From NCBI RefSeq assembly GCF_039542905.1, contig NZ_BAABIS010000001.1, forward strand, positions 496,001-560,000: DNA of 64,000 bases, read 5' to 3'. The stretch's first letter is position 1, and every line of letters begins with the position of its first letter. This document shows positions 49,147 to 58,194 of the stretch, piece by piece. The stretch comes from Kitasatospora terrestris (GTDB lineage Bacteria; Actinomycetota; Actinomycetes; Streptomycetales; Streptomycetaceae). The notes beneath the pieces were generated by a model, which ran no database searches, had not been told where the DNA came from, and was given only the letters and a program-made list of their open reading frames with translations. The position numbers and the translations under genes were made by a program.

Positions 49147-51852
49147 TCACAGAGGTTCGTCCATGCGGAGGTTCTCGGAGATGTAGCGGAAGTAGGGGTC
49201 CTGTTCGGATTTCCCCGGTCGTGTAGCGCCCGGCGGGAACTGTCCGGACGACCTGTCCGTCGTCCCCGCCCACCATTCGTCGACGATGGACGCCTGCTCC
49301 TCCAGCCCGTAGTGCCGCCACGGCTCTCCGGCGGGCCCGTAGCGGTAGGCGGTGTAGAGGTCGCCGCCAACGGCGGCACTCGTGAAGGCGCGGAACAGGT
49401 CGACCGCGCCCTTCCAGAAGTACTCGAGCTTGAACGACTTGTGTGCGATCTGCCAGGCGTGCGTGAGTTCGTGGATGAGAGTCTGTCCGGGCTTCGAGGT
49501 GAAGGGCCACACCGTCGGCGGAAGAGTCCAGTTCAGCGGACTGTCGAACCCGTCGCCCAGGTTGACGAGGATGGTGCCGTCGTAGGAAGGGAGCGTCACC
49601 GGACTCCCTCCGGGCCCCGACATATTGGTGAGCCGGATGCGGTCCCACGGCAAGGTGTCCCCGAAGACCCGCTCGGCTTCCGCCCTCTCCGGCGGTTCGA
49701 GTGGCCGGTGTCCCACGAGAGCCTCGCCGATGAGCGCTCCGCCGATGAAGGCCGGGATGACCAGGGCGGGACTGACGAGGAAGGCGACGCCACCGGCCAC
49801 CAGGACACCGGCCAGGCCTCCCGGTCCGATGATCGGGGCGTCGGCGATGTCGCCGATCTCGCTGCCGACGAAGGACAGGCCGGCCAGGCACTGCCCGGCG
49901 GGCCCGAAGGGGAGGAGCAGCGCGTTCGCGACGGCGAATTCCAGTACGTCGCCGACCAGCTCCGCGCCGCCGCCGACCAGGCCGATCATGTCCGAGCTGC
50001 GGCTCGCCGCGATCGAGCCCCCACGGAAGTCGGGCCACATGTCGGCGATCACCTGAGCGTCCGCGGGCTCGTCCCAGTCGAGCTGACGCGGGCCGGGCGT
50101 GTCGGTTCCGTACACCCGTCCCGACTTCTGGTGGATGACCGCCACGGCGCGGCTGCGCGACTGCAGGACGGCTCGGACGGTGAACTTGTACGAGAAGAGT
50201 CCCGTGGCCCGCATGAATCCTTTGAACCGCGCCGATCCGTCACTGTTGATCACGAATTCGGCGCGCCCGGCCAGCGGGACACCCGCGGGAGTGATGATCG
50301 GTTGCGAGAACGTCCTCGACTCGGGCCGTTGAAGGACGGTCAGCCGGAACACCGCGGTCCCGCTCTGGCCGTGGCCGGCCTTCCAGCGGATCTCCACGGG
50401 CTGGCCGGACACGAGACGGGCGTTGTCCGGATCGACGTCGATGCGGAGTACACGCTGCACCTCGGTGTCGGTGGGGCCCAGAGACAGTGTCGCCGATTCC
50501 ATCCGCACGCCCGGCGGCAGCGGACCGGGGGTCAGCTCGACCTCCTTGGAGCCCCCGCCGGAGAGCACGGCGACCGTCAGCAGGCCGGATGATCCTGTGG
50601 GCACGCCGATGACGGTCGGGCTCACCCGCACTTCTGTCGCGCTCGGGACGACCGTGACGTGGAAGTCCAAGGTGGTCGTGAGAGCGTCCTCCGCGCCTGC
50701 GGCGCTGAACAGCGCCACCAGCCGGAGGTCGGCCGGGCCCAGGGGCGCGGTGGGCGAGACGGACATCGGGATCCACGTGCGGACCTTCGCCTGGGGCCCG
50801 TAGACCAGAGGCGCCGGCGGCGGCAGGCTCACGACGTCGCCGCCTCCCCAGAGCTCGAACATCACGTATCCCGCGGTGCCGAGTCCCGAGGACACGGTGA
50901 CGTCGAGCCCCGCACGCGCGGCCCGGGCGAGGGTGAACCTGTCCTTGTCCAGGGAGACCGACACACTCTGGACCACCGCGGTGACGGGGACGGTGACGGG
51001 TTTCCACTGCGGGGCGACCAGCGCCACGTGTGCCCGCTCGACGCCGCCGCCGTTCTCCGGGGCCCGGCACGCGACGTTTACCCTGACCTGGTTCCCGGAC
51101 GACACCCGAACCGGGTCCGAGCCCGTGGCGTGCGCGATCTGCACCGTGCGGCTGAAGCCGTTCTCCCGCACCACGTCCAGCTCGTCCTCGGTCATGCCGT
51201 CGAGCAGCCCGAGATGCAGGGCCTGTTGATAGGTGAGCTGTTGCTCCTTCTCGACGAGGATCTCCGAGGAGCGGATGGTCCGCTCACCGCCGATGAGACA
51301 GGCGCGTACGTCGGCGCCGGACGGAGCGCTGTCGATCGAGAAGGAGGGGTTCCTCTCCTGGCCCGGGTCGAGCCAGACACTCAGCTGCTCCTCCGAGACG
51401 TGCGGTTCCACGCCGTCGCCGCCGATCGCGAAGTACAGCGGCAGCTCACTGGTCGCAGGGCCGGACAAGTGGGCGACCAGGCGCCCCACGTGCCATTCCT
51501 CCGCGCCGTCACCGGACGTGTGCTCACACACGAGTTCGATGTCGACGTCCTGATCGGGCTCCACGGGCACGGACTGCGCACCATGGCCTCTGACGACGAC
51601 CCGGGTGTCCTGGACGACGTGCTGGGCCGGGTCGTCCTGCTGGTCCTCGGGCAGTTCGTGGATCTCGTCGGCCGTCAGGTGCCGCCAATAGGTCTCGGAG
51701 ACGACTATCTCCCCTACCGAGACGAGTGGATCGATGTCCTGGACGTCGAGGGACATGTGTCCGGAGGGAGGATCGGTCAGCCGGACCCATCGGGTGGTGG
51801 ATGAATGAGGCATCATCCGTGTGCAGATCAGACTGGGATCGAACGCAGACAT
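49147..51852 (-). CDS. 901-aa multidomain protein with C-terminal HELTH metallopeptidase domain
   Basis: 901-aa protein of unknown function. Residues 1-250 are an acidic, Asp/Glu/Val-rich region with no clear signal peptide. Residues 260-530 read as beta-sandwich repeats (VSVSLDKDRFTLARAARAGL; ATEVRVSPTVIGVPTGSSG). Residues 640-725 hold hydrophobic helices (GLAGVLVAGGVAFLV). The C-terminal domain starts RPLEPPERAEAERVFGDTLP and carries His794-Glu-Leu-Thr-His798 in LIHELTHAWQIAH, a zincin motif of the DUF4157/Vgr-related type, with EEQASIVDEW as a possible third-ligand helix. ATG 51852 follows GAGGAGCGG. Such C-termini often cap injected or surface toxins. That role is inference. Confidence 0.72.
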   Translation of the reverse strand: MSAFDPSLICTRMMPHSSTTRWVRLTDPPSGHMSLDVQDIDPLVSVGEIVVSETYWRHLTADEIHELPEDQQDDPAQHVVQDTRVVVRGHGAQSVPVEPDQDVDIELVCEHTSGDGAEEWHVGRLVAHLSGPATSELPLYFAIGGDGVEPHVSEEQLSVWLDPGQERNPSFSIDSAPSGADVRACLIGGERTIRSSEILVEKEQQLTYQQALHLGLLDGMTEDELDVVRENGFSRTVQIAHATGSDPVRVSSGNQVRVNVACRAPENGGGVERAHVALVAPQWKPVTVPVTAVVQSVSVSLDKDRFTLARAARAGLDVTVSSGLGTAGYVMFELWGGGDVVSLPPPAPLVYGPQAKVRTWIPMSVSPTAPLGPADLRLVALFSAAGAEDALTTTLDFHVTVVPSATEVRVSPTVIGVPTGSSGLLTVAVLSGGGSKEVELTPGPLPPGVRMESATLSLGPTDTEVQRVLRIDVDPDNARLVSGQPVEIRWKAGHGQSGTAVFRLTVLQRPESRTFSQPIITPAGVPLAGRAEFVINSDGSARFKGFMRATGLFSYKFTVRAVLQSRSRAVAVIHQKSGRVYGTDTPGPRQLDWDEPADAQVIADMWPDFRGGSIAASRSSDMIGLVGGGAELVGDVLEFAVANALLLPFGPAGQCLAGLSFVGSEIGDIADAPIIGPGGLAGVLVAGGVAFLVSPALVIPAFIGGALIGEALVGHRPLEPPERAEAERVFGDTLPWDRIRLTNMSGPGGSPVTLPSYDGTILVNLGDGFDSPLNWTLPPTVWPFTSKPGQTLIHELTHAWQIAHKSFKLEYFWKGAVDLFRAFTSAAVGGDLYTAYRYGPAGEPWRHYGLEEQASIVDEWWAGTTDRSSGQFPPGATRPGKSEQDPYFRYISENLRMDEPL

Positions 51853-52591
51853 CGCCGCTCCTCGACCGATCGCCTACCTACCACTCCAGTCTGCTCTCCG
51901 CGCGGGGCCCTGTCCTCCGCGGGCGTTCACACCTCCGTGCCCGCGGTACGTGACGCCGTCCACCGTCGTCAGGCCGAGGGCGGGCATCGTCCGGTGCGGT
52001 GCCACCGGTCCTTCCGGACCGGCCCGGGTGGCGAGGGCCTGGATCTCGATGAGGTCGCCGATCGCGTCCGGGGTGACCGGTGATCCCAGCGGTGCGCGGA
52101 ACAGGTTCAGCGGTCATCGACAACTGTCCGGTACCGCACGCCGGGCGGCCTCGAATCGGAAACGCCCGCACTTCCCACCTCGGGCTCTGTGACTCAGCAA
52201 CGACCAGCCACAGAGCAACACCCCCCGAGTACCGGCTCCCGACTCCCAACGAGGCGTTCTGACCCAACGTCACGCCACAGGGCCGGCAGCCCCCCGTGCG
52301 CAGCGGGGACGCCGCGCCGTCGGCGCGCAGGCAGGGACGGCCGGCACTGAGGTGCCGCTGGCTGCCGTGGAGCAGTCAGCCGCATGCATCTGGTGAGCCC
52401 GGCGCCGAGGCCGCCGCATGGTGGCGCATGGTGGCGGGCTGACCCCGAGGAGGCGGTCGTCGCTCTGGTTCGCGAGCTGGTGGACGGCGGCGAACCGGCC
52501 GTGGACGGGTCCTCGACGAAGCTGTTGACACTGCCGTGCCGGCCGGGACGGTACGCGTGGAGGGCGGGGCGCGGTGTGGCAGGAGGACGGT
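51853..52591. other. Gap without a supported gene
   Basis: No intact gene. A minus-strand frame at about 51940-52115 gives NLFRAPLGSPVTPDAIGDLI then EIQALATRAGPEGPVAPH, which looks like a gene fragment of unknown family. The rest shows no coding pattern I trust. Confidence 0.4.
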
Positions 52592-52858
52592 TCAGTCGGG
52601 GTAGGCGTAGTGGTTGAGGGCATCGATGAGGTCCTCGACCAGGTCGCCGAACGGTGTGATCTCCCAGTCGGCGCCGAAGCCGCTCTCGGCCAGGAGAACG
52701 TCGGCGAGCTCGTCGGTCAGCTCCTGGGCGTCGTGCTCTCCCGGCGGTGTGACCGGGTCGAGGACCACGCCGCGCGCCTGGGCGGCGCGGCGCAACACGG
52801 CGAACTTCTCGTCGGAGCCGGTGAACCACGCAGGACGGCCCAGGTCCGGGGTGCTCAT
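52592..52858 (-). CDS. Small acidic hypothetical protein (88 aa)
   Basis: 88-aa strongly acidic protein: GRPAWFTGSDEKFAVLRRAA, then EHDAQELTDELADVLLAESG and a C-terminal DLVEDLIDALNHYAYPD. No family recognised. ATG 52858 is preceded by GAGGTGGGCC and overlaps the stop of a 31-aa ORF as ATGA. Acidic small proteins of this kind can be immunity or antirestriction factors, but nothing here proves it. Confidence 0.6.
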   Translation of the reverse strand: MSTPDLGRPAWFTGSDEKFAVLRRAAQARGVVLDPVTPPGEHDAQELTDELADVLLAESGFGADWEITPFGDLVEDLIDALNHYAYPD

Positions 52859-52950
52859 CGGCCCACCTCGGGAATCCAACCGCAGGCTTCGAGGTAGGTG
52901 ATGTCAGTGACCTCGACGGCGCGGGCGATCGGATCGGTGGTGGGAGCCAT
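52855..52950 (-). CDS. 31-aa ORF coupled to the acidic protein
   Basis: 31-residue peptide MAPTTDPIARAVEVTDITYL ending GWIPEVGR, whose TGA overlaps the next ATG (ATGA at 52855-52858). The overlap and coding-like composition argue it is translated. The RBS before it is weak. It may be a leader or a small partner protein. Confidence 0.45.
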   Translation of the reverse strand: MAPTTDPIARAVEVTDITYLEACGWIPEVGR

Positions 52951-53217
52951 GGCAGGACTCTAGCCTCGATCTTGCATGACGGCTCGTCAGCTTGGCTGGC
53001 GGGCCGTTTCTGCTTGTCCGGGCTGGGTTGTCTGTCTGTAGGCAGACCGAGGGCCCGGCTGTCGCGTCGGGTGGGCGCCGGGGTTCCACGGCTCCGGAAG
53101 CGGTCCGCTGCTCGTTGGGACGGGGATGTCGCTGGTCAGCCGGGGTTTGGCAGCGTGTGCAGGCAGGCGAACGCGCTGGTGATCACGTCGGTCCAGGGCC
53201 AGTGGCGGGCGAGGCGG

Positions 53218-53244
53218 TGAGCTGCTCTGGCTTTCCTGGAGTCC
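53218..53244 (+). repeat. IS3 left terminal inverted repeat
   Basis: 27 bp starting TGAGCTGCTC. It matches the reverse complement of 54495-54521 at 24 of 27 positions. Ends 5'-TG, as expected for the family. Confidence 0.9.
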
Positions 53245-53292
53245 TTGATGTCTGGGTTTGTTACGATCCAGACGTAAGGAGAACCACGAGCA

Positions 53293-53604
53293 GTGCCAGC
53301 ACCCCGTAAGTACCCCGATGAACTTCGTGAGCGCGCCGTGCGCGAGGTCCGCTCGACGGGTCGGCCCGTCGCTCACGTGGCCCGTGACCTGGGTATCCAC
53401 AAGGAGGCCCTGCGGTCCTGGGTGCGCCAGGCCGAGGCCGACGCCGGAGAGCGCGACGATCGGCTCACGACCGCAGAGCAGGACGAGCTGAAGGAACTCC
53501 GCAAGGAAGTCGCCGAGTTGAGGCGGGCCAACGAGATCCTCAAGGCTGCCAGCGTGTTTTTTGCCCAGGAGATCGACCGTCCCCGGACGAGGCCGAGCAG
53601 GTGA
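53293..53604 (+). CDS. IS3-family transposase OrfA
   Basis: 103-aa DNA-binding subunit. The HTH_Tnp_1 domain (YPDELRERAVREVRSTGRPV; ARDLGIHKEALRSWVRQAE) is followed by a leucine-zipper helix (ELKELRKEVAELRRANEILK). A run of six T followed by G (53557-53563, codons TTT TTT G) near the 3' end is the likely site of -1 frameshifting to make the OrfAB transposase. GTG 53293 follows AAGGAG. The stop overlaps the orfB GTG. Confidence 0.92.
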   Translation: MPAPRKYPDELRERAVREVRSTGRPVAHVARDLGIHKEALRSWVRQAEADAGERDDRLTTAEQDELKELRKEVAELRRANEILKAASVFFAQEIDRPRTRPSR

Positions 53605-54482
53605 TCGACCACCTGCGCGACGGCTTTGGGGTCGATCCCGTATGCCGGGTGCTGGAGCTGTCGCCGTCGACGTACTTCGCGCGCAAGCAGCGGCCGAAAT
53701 CGGCCCGCCGGCTCCGCGACGAGGAACTGATTCCGCTGGTCACAGCGGTGTGGGAGGACTCGGGCCGCACCTACGGGGTCCGCCGCATCACGCGGGCCCT
53801 GGTCCGCGCCGGCCACCAGGTCGCGCGGTGCACCGTCGAGCGGCTGATGCGCGAGCTCGGCATCGAGGGCGTGATCCGCGGGCAGCGGCGCCGCACCACC
53901 GTCCCGGAGCCGGCGGCACCTCGTCCGCCGGACCTGGTCAACCGCCACTTCGCCGCCCAGCGCCCGAACCAGCTGTGGCTGGCCGACCTGACCTACGTCC
54001 GTACCTGGTCGGGCTGGGTCTACGTGGCGTTCGTCCTGGACGCGTACTCCCGCCGGATCGTGGGCTGGCAGGCCGCCACCCACATGCGGACCGACCTGCC
54101 GCTGGACGCGTTGGAGATGGCGCTGTGGCGACAGAAGATCAAGAAGGGCGCCGGCTTGATTCATCACAGCGACCGCGGGTCGCAATACGTGTCCATTCGC
54201 TACACAGAGCGATTGTCCGAGGCCGGCGCCTCGGCGTCCGTGGGCTCCGTCGCAGACTCGTACGACAACGCGATGGCCGAGGCCCTGAACGGTACGTTCA
54301 AAGCCGAACTGATCGAGCATCAGGGACCATGGCGGGACTTCGACGAGGTTGAGCGGGCCGTCTTCCAGTGGGTCGCGTGGTACAACGGTGAACGACTCCA
54401 CTCCGCCCTCGACTACATGCCACCCGACGAGTACGAACAGGCATACTGGGCGAGCCTGGACCAACACCCGCAAGTCGCTTGA
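53601..54482 (+). CDS. IS3-family transposase OrfB (DDE integrase core)
   Basis: 293-aa catalytic half. HTH_21 (about 40-95, YGVRRITRALVRAGHQVAR) precedes the rve integrase core with the catalytic triad Asp129 (WLADLTYV), Asp191 (HHSDRGSQY) and Glu227 (DNAMAEALNGTFKAEL). It is probably made mainly as a fusion with OrfA by -1 frameshift, in which FFCPGDRPSPDEAEQVIDHL bridges the two. The element looks intact and potentially mobile. Confidence 0.93.
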   Translation: MIDHLRDGFGVDPVCRVLELSPSTYFARKQRPKSARRLRDEELIPLVTAVWEDSGRTYGVRRITRALVRAGHQVARCTVERLMRELGIEGVIRGQRRRTTVPEPAAPRPPDLVNRHFAAQRPNQLWLADLTYVRTWSGWVYVAFVLDAYSRRIVGWQAATHMRTDLPLDALEMALWRQKIKKGAGLIHHSDRGSQYVSIRYTERLSEAGASASVGSVADSYDNAMAEALNGTFKAELIEHQGPWRDFDEVERAVFQWVAWYNGERLHSALDYMPPDEYEQAYWASLDQHPQVA

Positions 54483-54494
54483 TCACACGATCGC

Positions 54495-54521
54495 GGACTC
54501 CACGAAAGCCGGGGCAGCTCA
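54495..54521 (-). repeat. IS3 right terminal inverted repeat
   Basis: 27 bp ending GGGGCAGCTCA on the plus strand, partner of 53218-53244, followed directly by the CGG target duplicate. Confidence 0.9.
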
Positions 54522-55818
54522 CGGAGGTAGCTGCGGCGGCCGGTGGTGACGAGTTGGGCGGCGGCGGAGAACAGTCGCAGTCGCAGCCGCTTGGGCTCCC
54601 ACCGGCGGGCGCGCCCGGTCAGGGCGAGCATGGGCATCCAGGCGAGCAAGTCCAGCGCCAGCTGGACGATCTCCAGCCAGACCTGGTTCTGGGCGGCGTC
54701 GTGGAGCGGCATGTTGCGCAGGCCTGTGTCGCGGGCGGCCCGGACGCGGTCCTCGGCGCGGGCCCGCTGGCGATGCCGTAGCTCCAGGCGCGTGATCGGC
54801 GTGTGTTTGGTGTTGGTGGCGAAGCAGGTCAGCCGCATGCCGTCGGCGTCGGTGAAGCGCAACTGGGCGCCTGGGTGCGGTCGTTCCTTGCGGACGATCA
54901 GCCGCATGCCGGTCGGCCAGCCGGTAAGGACGTCGCCGGCGAGTTCGGCGACCCAGGCGCCCTCGCGGATCTCGCCGCCAGGTTCGACGGCCGCGGTCCA
55001 GGCAGAGGTCGGGATCTTCAGCACGGCGGCGTGGATGGCGTCGGTGATGGTCATCCCCACCGAGTAGGACAGCCATCGCCCCCGTGCGGTCAGCCAGTTG
55101 AGGAAGTCGTACGTGCCGCCAGCGGAGTCGGTGCGGATCAGCGTCCGGCGGCCCCGCCGGTGCCTCTTCTGCAGCTGGGCCAGGGCCAGACGGGCGACCT
55201 CGATGTGGTCGGCGGCGGTGTTGCTGCCCGCATTCCCCGGCCGCAGCAGCCCGGCGACCGGCTCGCCGGATCCGCCCGGGCCGTGGTCGACGAACGCGAA
55301 CAGCGGGTGATGGCCGAACGTCTTCTTCCAGGTCTTGGCGGCGTGCTCCTTCTCGGAGTGCGCGAGAACCAGCACGCCGTCGATGTCCACGATCACCTCG
55401 TCACCCACGTTCGGAGCCGCCTCGCCGGCCAGCCGCCAGGCCCGCTCTCGGACTTCGGCTCGTGCCCGCCGGATCACCGCCAGTGCACGGGGCCCGGCCG
55501 AAGCCAGGGTGTCGATCAGGCGCGAGACCGTCGGGTCGGAGGCCACCGGCCCGAACACGGCAGGCTCGGCCCGCAGCATCGCGACATCGGACAGGCAGTC
55601 CGCACCCAGGGCGACCGCGAGCGCGACGTCCAGGAGGATCTTGCCCGGGTCGTGGACCGTGCGAGCCTTGCGCCACGGCGCCAGCGCCGTCGATATCGCC
55701 GCGTCCAGCCCCGTCTTGCGGCCGTCTCGACCAGCAGCAGGGCGCCGGACTGCGAGACCACCCCTCGACCGGTGCCCTCGACCCGGACACGCGGGTACGA
55801 CCCGATACGCTTACTCAC

Positions 55819-56677
55819 CTGGGAAGTGCCTCCGACGGGCGCGGGAACAAGGGCCTAGACAATCCTCATTCTCGCTGGTCAGAGGCACTTTCTGCTTTCC
55901 TGACCACCCGTCGGACAACCTGTTCGGACGACTCGGCGCGGTTAGCAGCTCGGCGTCGACCACGTGAAGGTGACGAGGCAAACGACCCTGTCCGCACCCC
56001 GGGTCCCGTTCTTTACCGTGCGGGCGACCTCGTCGCTGCGAGCATAGGCGACCACGGGAGTCCCGTCGCGGGGCCCGGGTGGATGGCGACGTGCCGCTTC
56101 ACCTGAGAAGTGCTTCCTTCCTCGCACCCGACAGGACCCTCGACAAGTCCCAATCTCGCTGGTCAGGGGCATGCCCGCAGCCGTGATCAAGACATGGAAA
56201 GCCCGGCTGGTGAAAGCCCGAGGCTAGAAGCCGACGCGGCACGGACGGGCGCCGGGGCTGTCCCGGCCGTGGGGGACCGCGAACCTTCGTACGGAACAGC
56301 TCGCGGAATCCGGGGAACATCGCAGCGACGTCGGCCGGCCCGTGGTCGAGCGATCGACCTCGACCATGGCCCCGCCACCCCGGTCTCCGGGCGCCTGCCG
56401 CACGCCGTCCAAGCGGCTGGCCACGGGCTCGGAGCTGTCGGCAGCGGGCGATCGCCGGCGCGCCGGGCGGCGGCAGCTCGGCGGCTGCGGGCAGGCCCGC
56501 CGCACGGTCGAGCAGGTCCGGCTCCAGGCCGATGACCTGCATGCTGATGCTGTGCGAGACCACCGGGTAGGCGGCGGCACCCGGGTTGCCATGCCACCTG
56601 TGCCGCGCGGGGCCGCCCAGCCGTGCGCCCCCGGGAGGGAGCGACGGCCCGGCGGCCCCGCGCGGCCCGGTCGGCGG
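55819..56677. other. Duplicated IS1380-type 5' ends and debris
   Basis: Two related 72-bp stretches, 55816-55887 and 56100-56171, share CACCTG-GAAGTGC-TCC, C-AGACAA/CGACAA and TCTCGCTGGTCAG-GGCA. Each looks like the region just outside the start of an IS1380-type transposase gene. The second is followed by a short broken frame (minus strand, 55942-56103), so a second, mostly deleted element is likely. From 56172 to 56677 I see no gene. Confidence 0.5.
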
Positions 56678-57403
56678 CTACTTCCAGGTGTCGTTGATCG
56701 CCAGGAGGCCGCCCGACGGGGTGACCATGCCGCGGTTGGGGCCGCCCTCCCAGACGAGCGTGCCGTCCGGGTTCTTCTTCAGGTACTTGTACTGGACCGC
56801 CGTGTTGGGCGGCAGCGGGATGCTGCCCGTCCAGGTCGGGTAGCTGCCGGTGTCGGTGCCCAGCGCGACGGCCTTGGCCGGGTTCCAGCCGCCGAGTTCG
56901 GCGATGTCGCCCACCACGTAGACGTTCTGGCCGTAGGTGGTGGCCGCGTTGACGTGGAAGACCGTCCCGACGGTGGCGCCGTTCACCGTGTTCCAGCGGT
57001 CGCTGGTGGTCGCCGTGCCGACGGTCGGCACGTTCACCGTGCGGTTGGGGATGCTCTCCCACGTCACCGCGCCGTTCGCCGACCGGATCAGGTACTTGTA
57101 CTGCGCCGTGGCACCGAGCGGGAGTTGGACGGTTGCGGTCCACCGCGGGTACGTCGCCGACGCGGTGGTCAGCGGCACGGCGGCGGCCGGGTTCCACGAC
57201 CCCAGCTGCGCCACGCTGCCCGAGACCAGGACGGTGTCGCCGTACGCGGTGTTCGCGTCCACGTCGAAGGTCACCGCGGCGAAGGCGCTGGCCTGCGTGG
57301 TTGCGCCGGCCGGGACGGAAGTGGAGAACAGGCCTGCCGCCAGGGCTATGGCGAGCAGCAGTGGGCGCCACAGCCGGTGCAGGCGGGAAGAGGAGTACGA
57401 CAC
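56678..57403 (-). CDS. Secreted protein of two tandem CBM20 starch-binding domains
   Basis: 241-aa exported protein. The signal peptide RLWRPLLLAIALAAGLFSTS is cleaved near residue 35. CBM20-1 (about 40-135) has VSGSVAQLGSWNPAAAVPLT, PRWTATVQLPLG, QYKYLIR and VTWESIPNR. CBM20-2 (about 145-240) has VVGDIAELGGWNPAKAVAL, YPTWTGSIPLP, QYKYLKK and LVWEGGPNR. Both keep the Trp residues that bind starch. CBM20 normally sits at the end of amylases, and here no catalytic domain is present. GTG 57403 follows AGGAGG. Confidence 0.9.
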   Translation of the reverse strand: MSYSSSRLHRLWRPLLLAIALAAGLFSTSVPAGATTQASAFAAVTFDVDANTAYGDTVLVSGSVAQLGSWNPAAAVPLTTASATYPRWTATVQLPLGATAQYKYLIRSANGAVTWESIPNRTVNVPTVGTATTSDRWNTVNGATVGTVFHVNAATTYGQNVYVVGDIAELGGWNPAKAVALGTDTGSYPTWTGSIPLPPNTAVQYKYLKKNPDGTLVWEGGPNRGMVTPSGGLLAINDTWK

Positions 57404-58194
57404 GTTCGAGCCTCCTGTCGGGGACTGACACTGGTCGATCGGCGCGGGCTCCGGCGATCGGCTCCCGCGCCGCTCATCAGATCACGAAGTGAAGCCAACT
57501 TCCGGCGCGTGCCGTGCTCTTGCCTGCGATTCGGCCATGTCATGCAGGTGCCGATCGGAACATCCGTTCACCATGTGAAGTCGGGCTGCGACGATCACGC
57601 TGCGCTGACCAGCGGCTACGAACGGCTCTCACCAGCCCTCTCCCCTGCGTACATGTCGCCGCCACCCGGGTGGAACCGGCGACCGCCCGAGAGCCTTGCG
57701 CAAGATGGCGAAAAATCTTTCATTCAAGTCTTCATGGCTCTCCACTCCGGCGGCCGACAGCTGTTCGCGCCATCGGTCGCCACCGGGCCCTCGACGGAGG
57801 CAGCGGGGAAGGGCTTTGCCGGTGGTGTCCTCTTCGAAGGGCGCGAGTTCGAAGGGCGCGAGCCGCCACTGCGGCGTCCTCCCGGTTCGGCCACTGCCCC
57901 GCACCCCGCAGTGGCCGCCCACCTCGGGGTGGACCGTGGAAGAGATGAGGGGAACGGCGGGGTGCGGCCCGTGGCGGCAAGGGGGGACGCGCCGCCACGG
58001 GCCGGCTCCCACATGCCGCCCGGGAGGTCTTCTCACCCCGATCCGCGAGGCCAAACCACCCGGCCACAGGAGCCCGGCGAGAGCCGCGGCAACGAGCACC
58101 TCGACAGGCCGCGGCCCCCGACGGGCGGGACATGCCTGGCACGCATGGCGCCGTCGACCGTGAAGGAGGCCCTCCCCTGCCCTGATCCTGTCCG
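57404..58194. other. Gap without a supported gene; 15-bp tandem repeat
   Basis: Several overlapping long frames exist on both strands, but none has a start with RBS or a recognisable motif. Two exact direct copies of TTCGAAGGGCGCGAG sit at 57833-57847 and 57848-57862. Confidence 0.45.

Larger units (their letters stand above)
53218..54521 (+). mobile_element. Intact IS3-family insertion sequence, 1304 bp
   Basis: The element is bounded by 27-bp terminal inverted repeats (left 53218-53244 beginning TGAGCTGCTCTGGCTTTC; right 54495-54521; 3 mismatches) and flanked by a 3-bp target duplication CGG (53215-53217 and 54522-54524). It carries overlapping orfA and orfB. Its insertion interrupts an IS1380-type transposase gene, and excising it rejoins that frame exactly, which fixes both ends. 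Confidence 0.92.
53136..55818 (-). pseudogene. IS1380-family transposase gene, frameshifted and interrupted by IS3
   Basis: The 5' part starts at GTG 55818 (SKRIGSYPRVRVEGTGRGVV, typical of IS1380 transposases). One base is missing near 55720 and the frame continues as KTGLDAAISTALAPWRKAR, then through AMLRAEPAVFGPVASDPTVS and DEVIVDIDGVLVLAHSEKEH (a DDE aspartate) to RRWEPKRLRLRLFSAA and GRRSYLR. There the IS3 element 53218-54521 intervenes. Removing it with one CGG copy restores LRLARHWPWTDVITSAF and a stop at 53136. The transposase is therefore inactivated twice. Confidence 0.85.

Noticed and set aside
52970..53135. Terminal inverted repeats of the IS1380-type element
   Set aside because: I compared sequence beyond the stop at 53136 with sequence beyond 55818 and could not find a convincing inverted pair, so no element ends are given.
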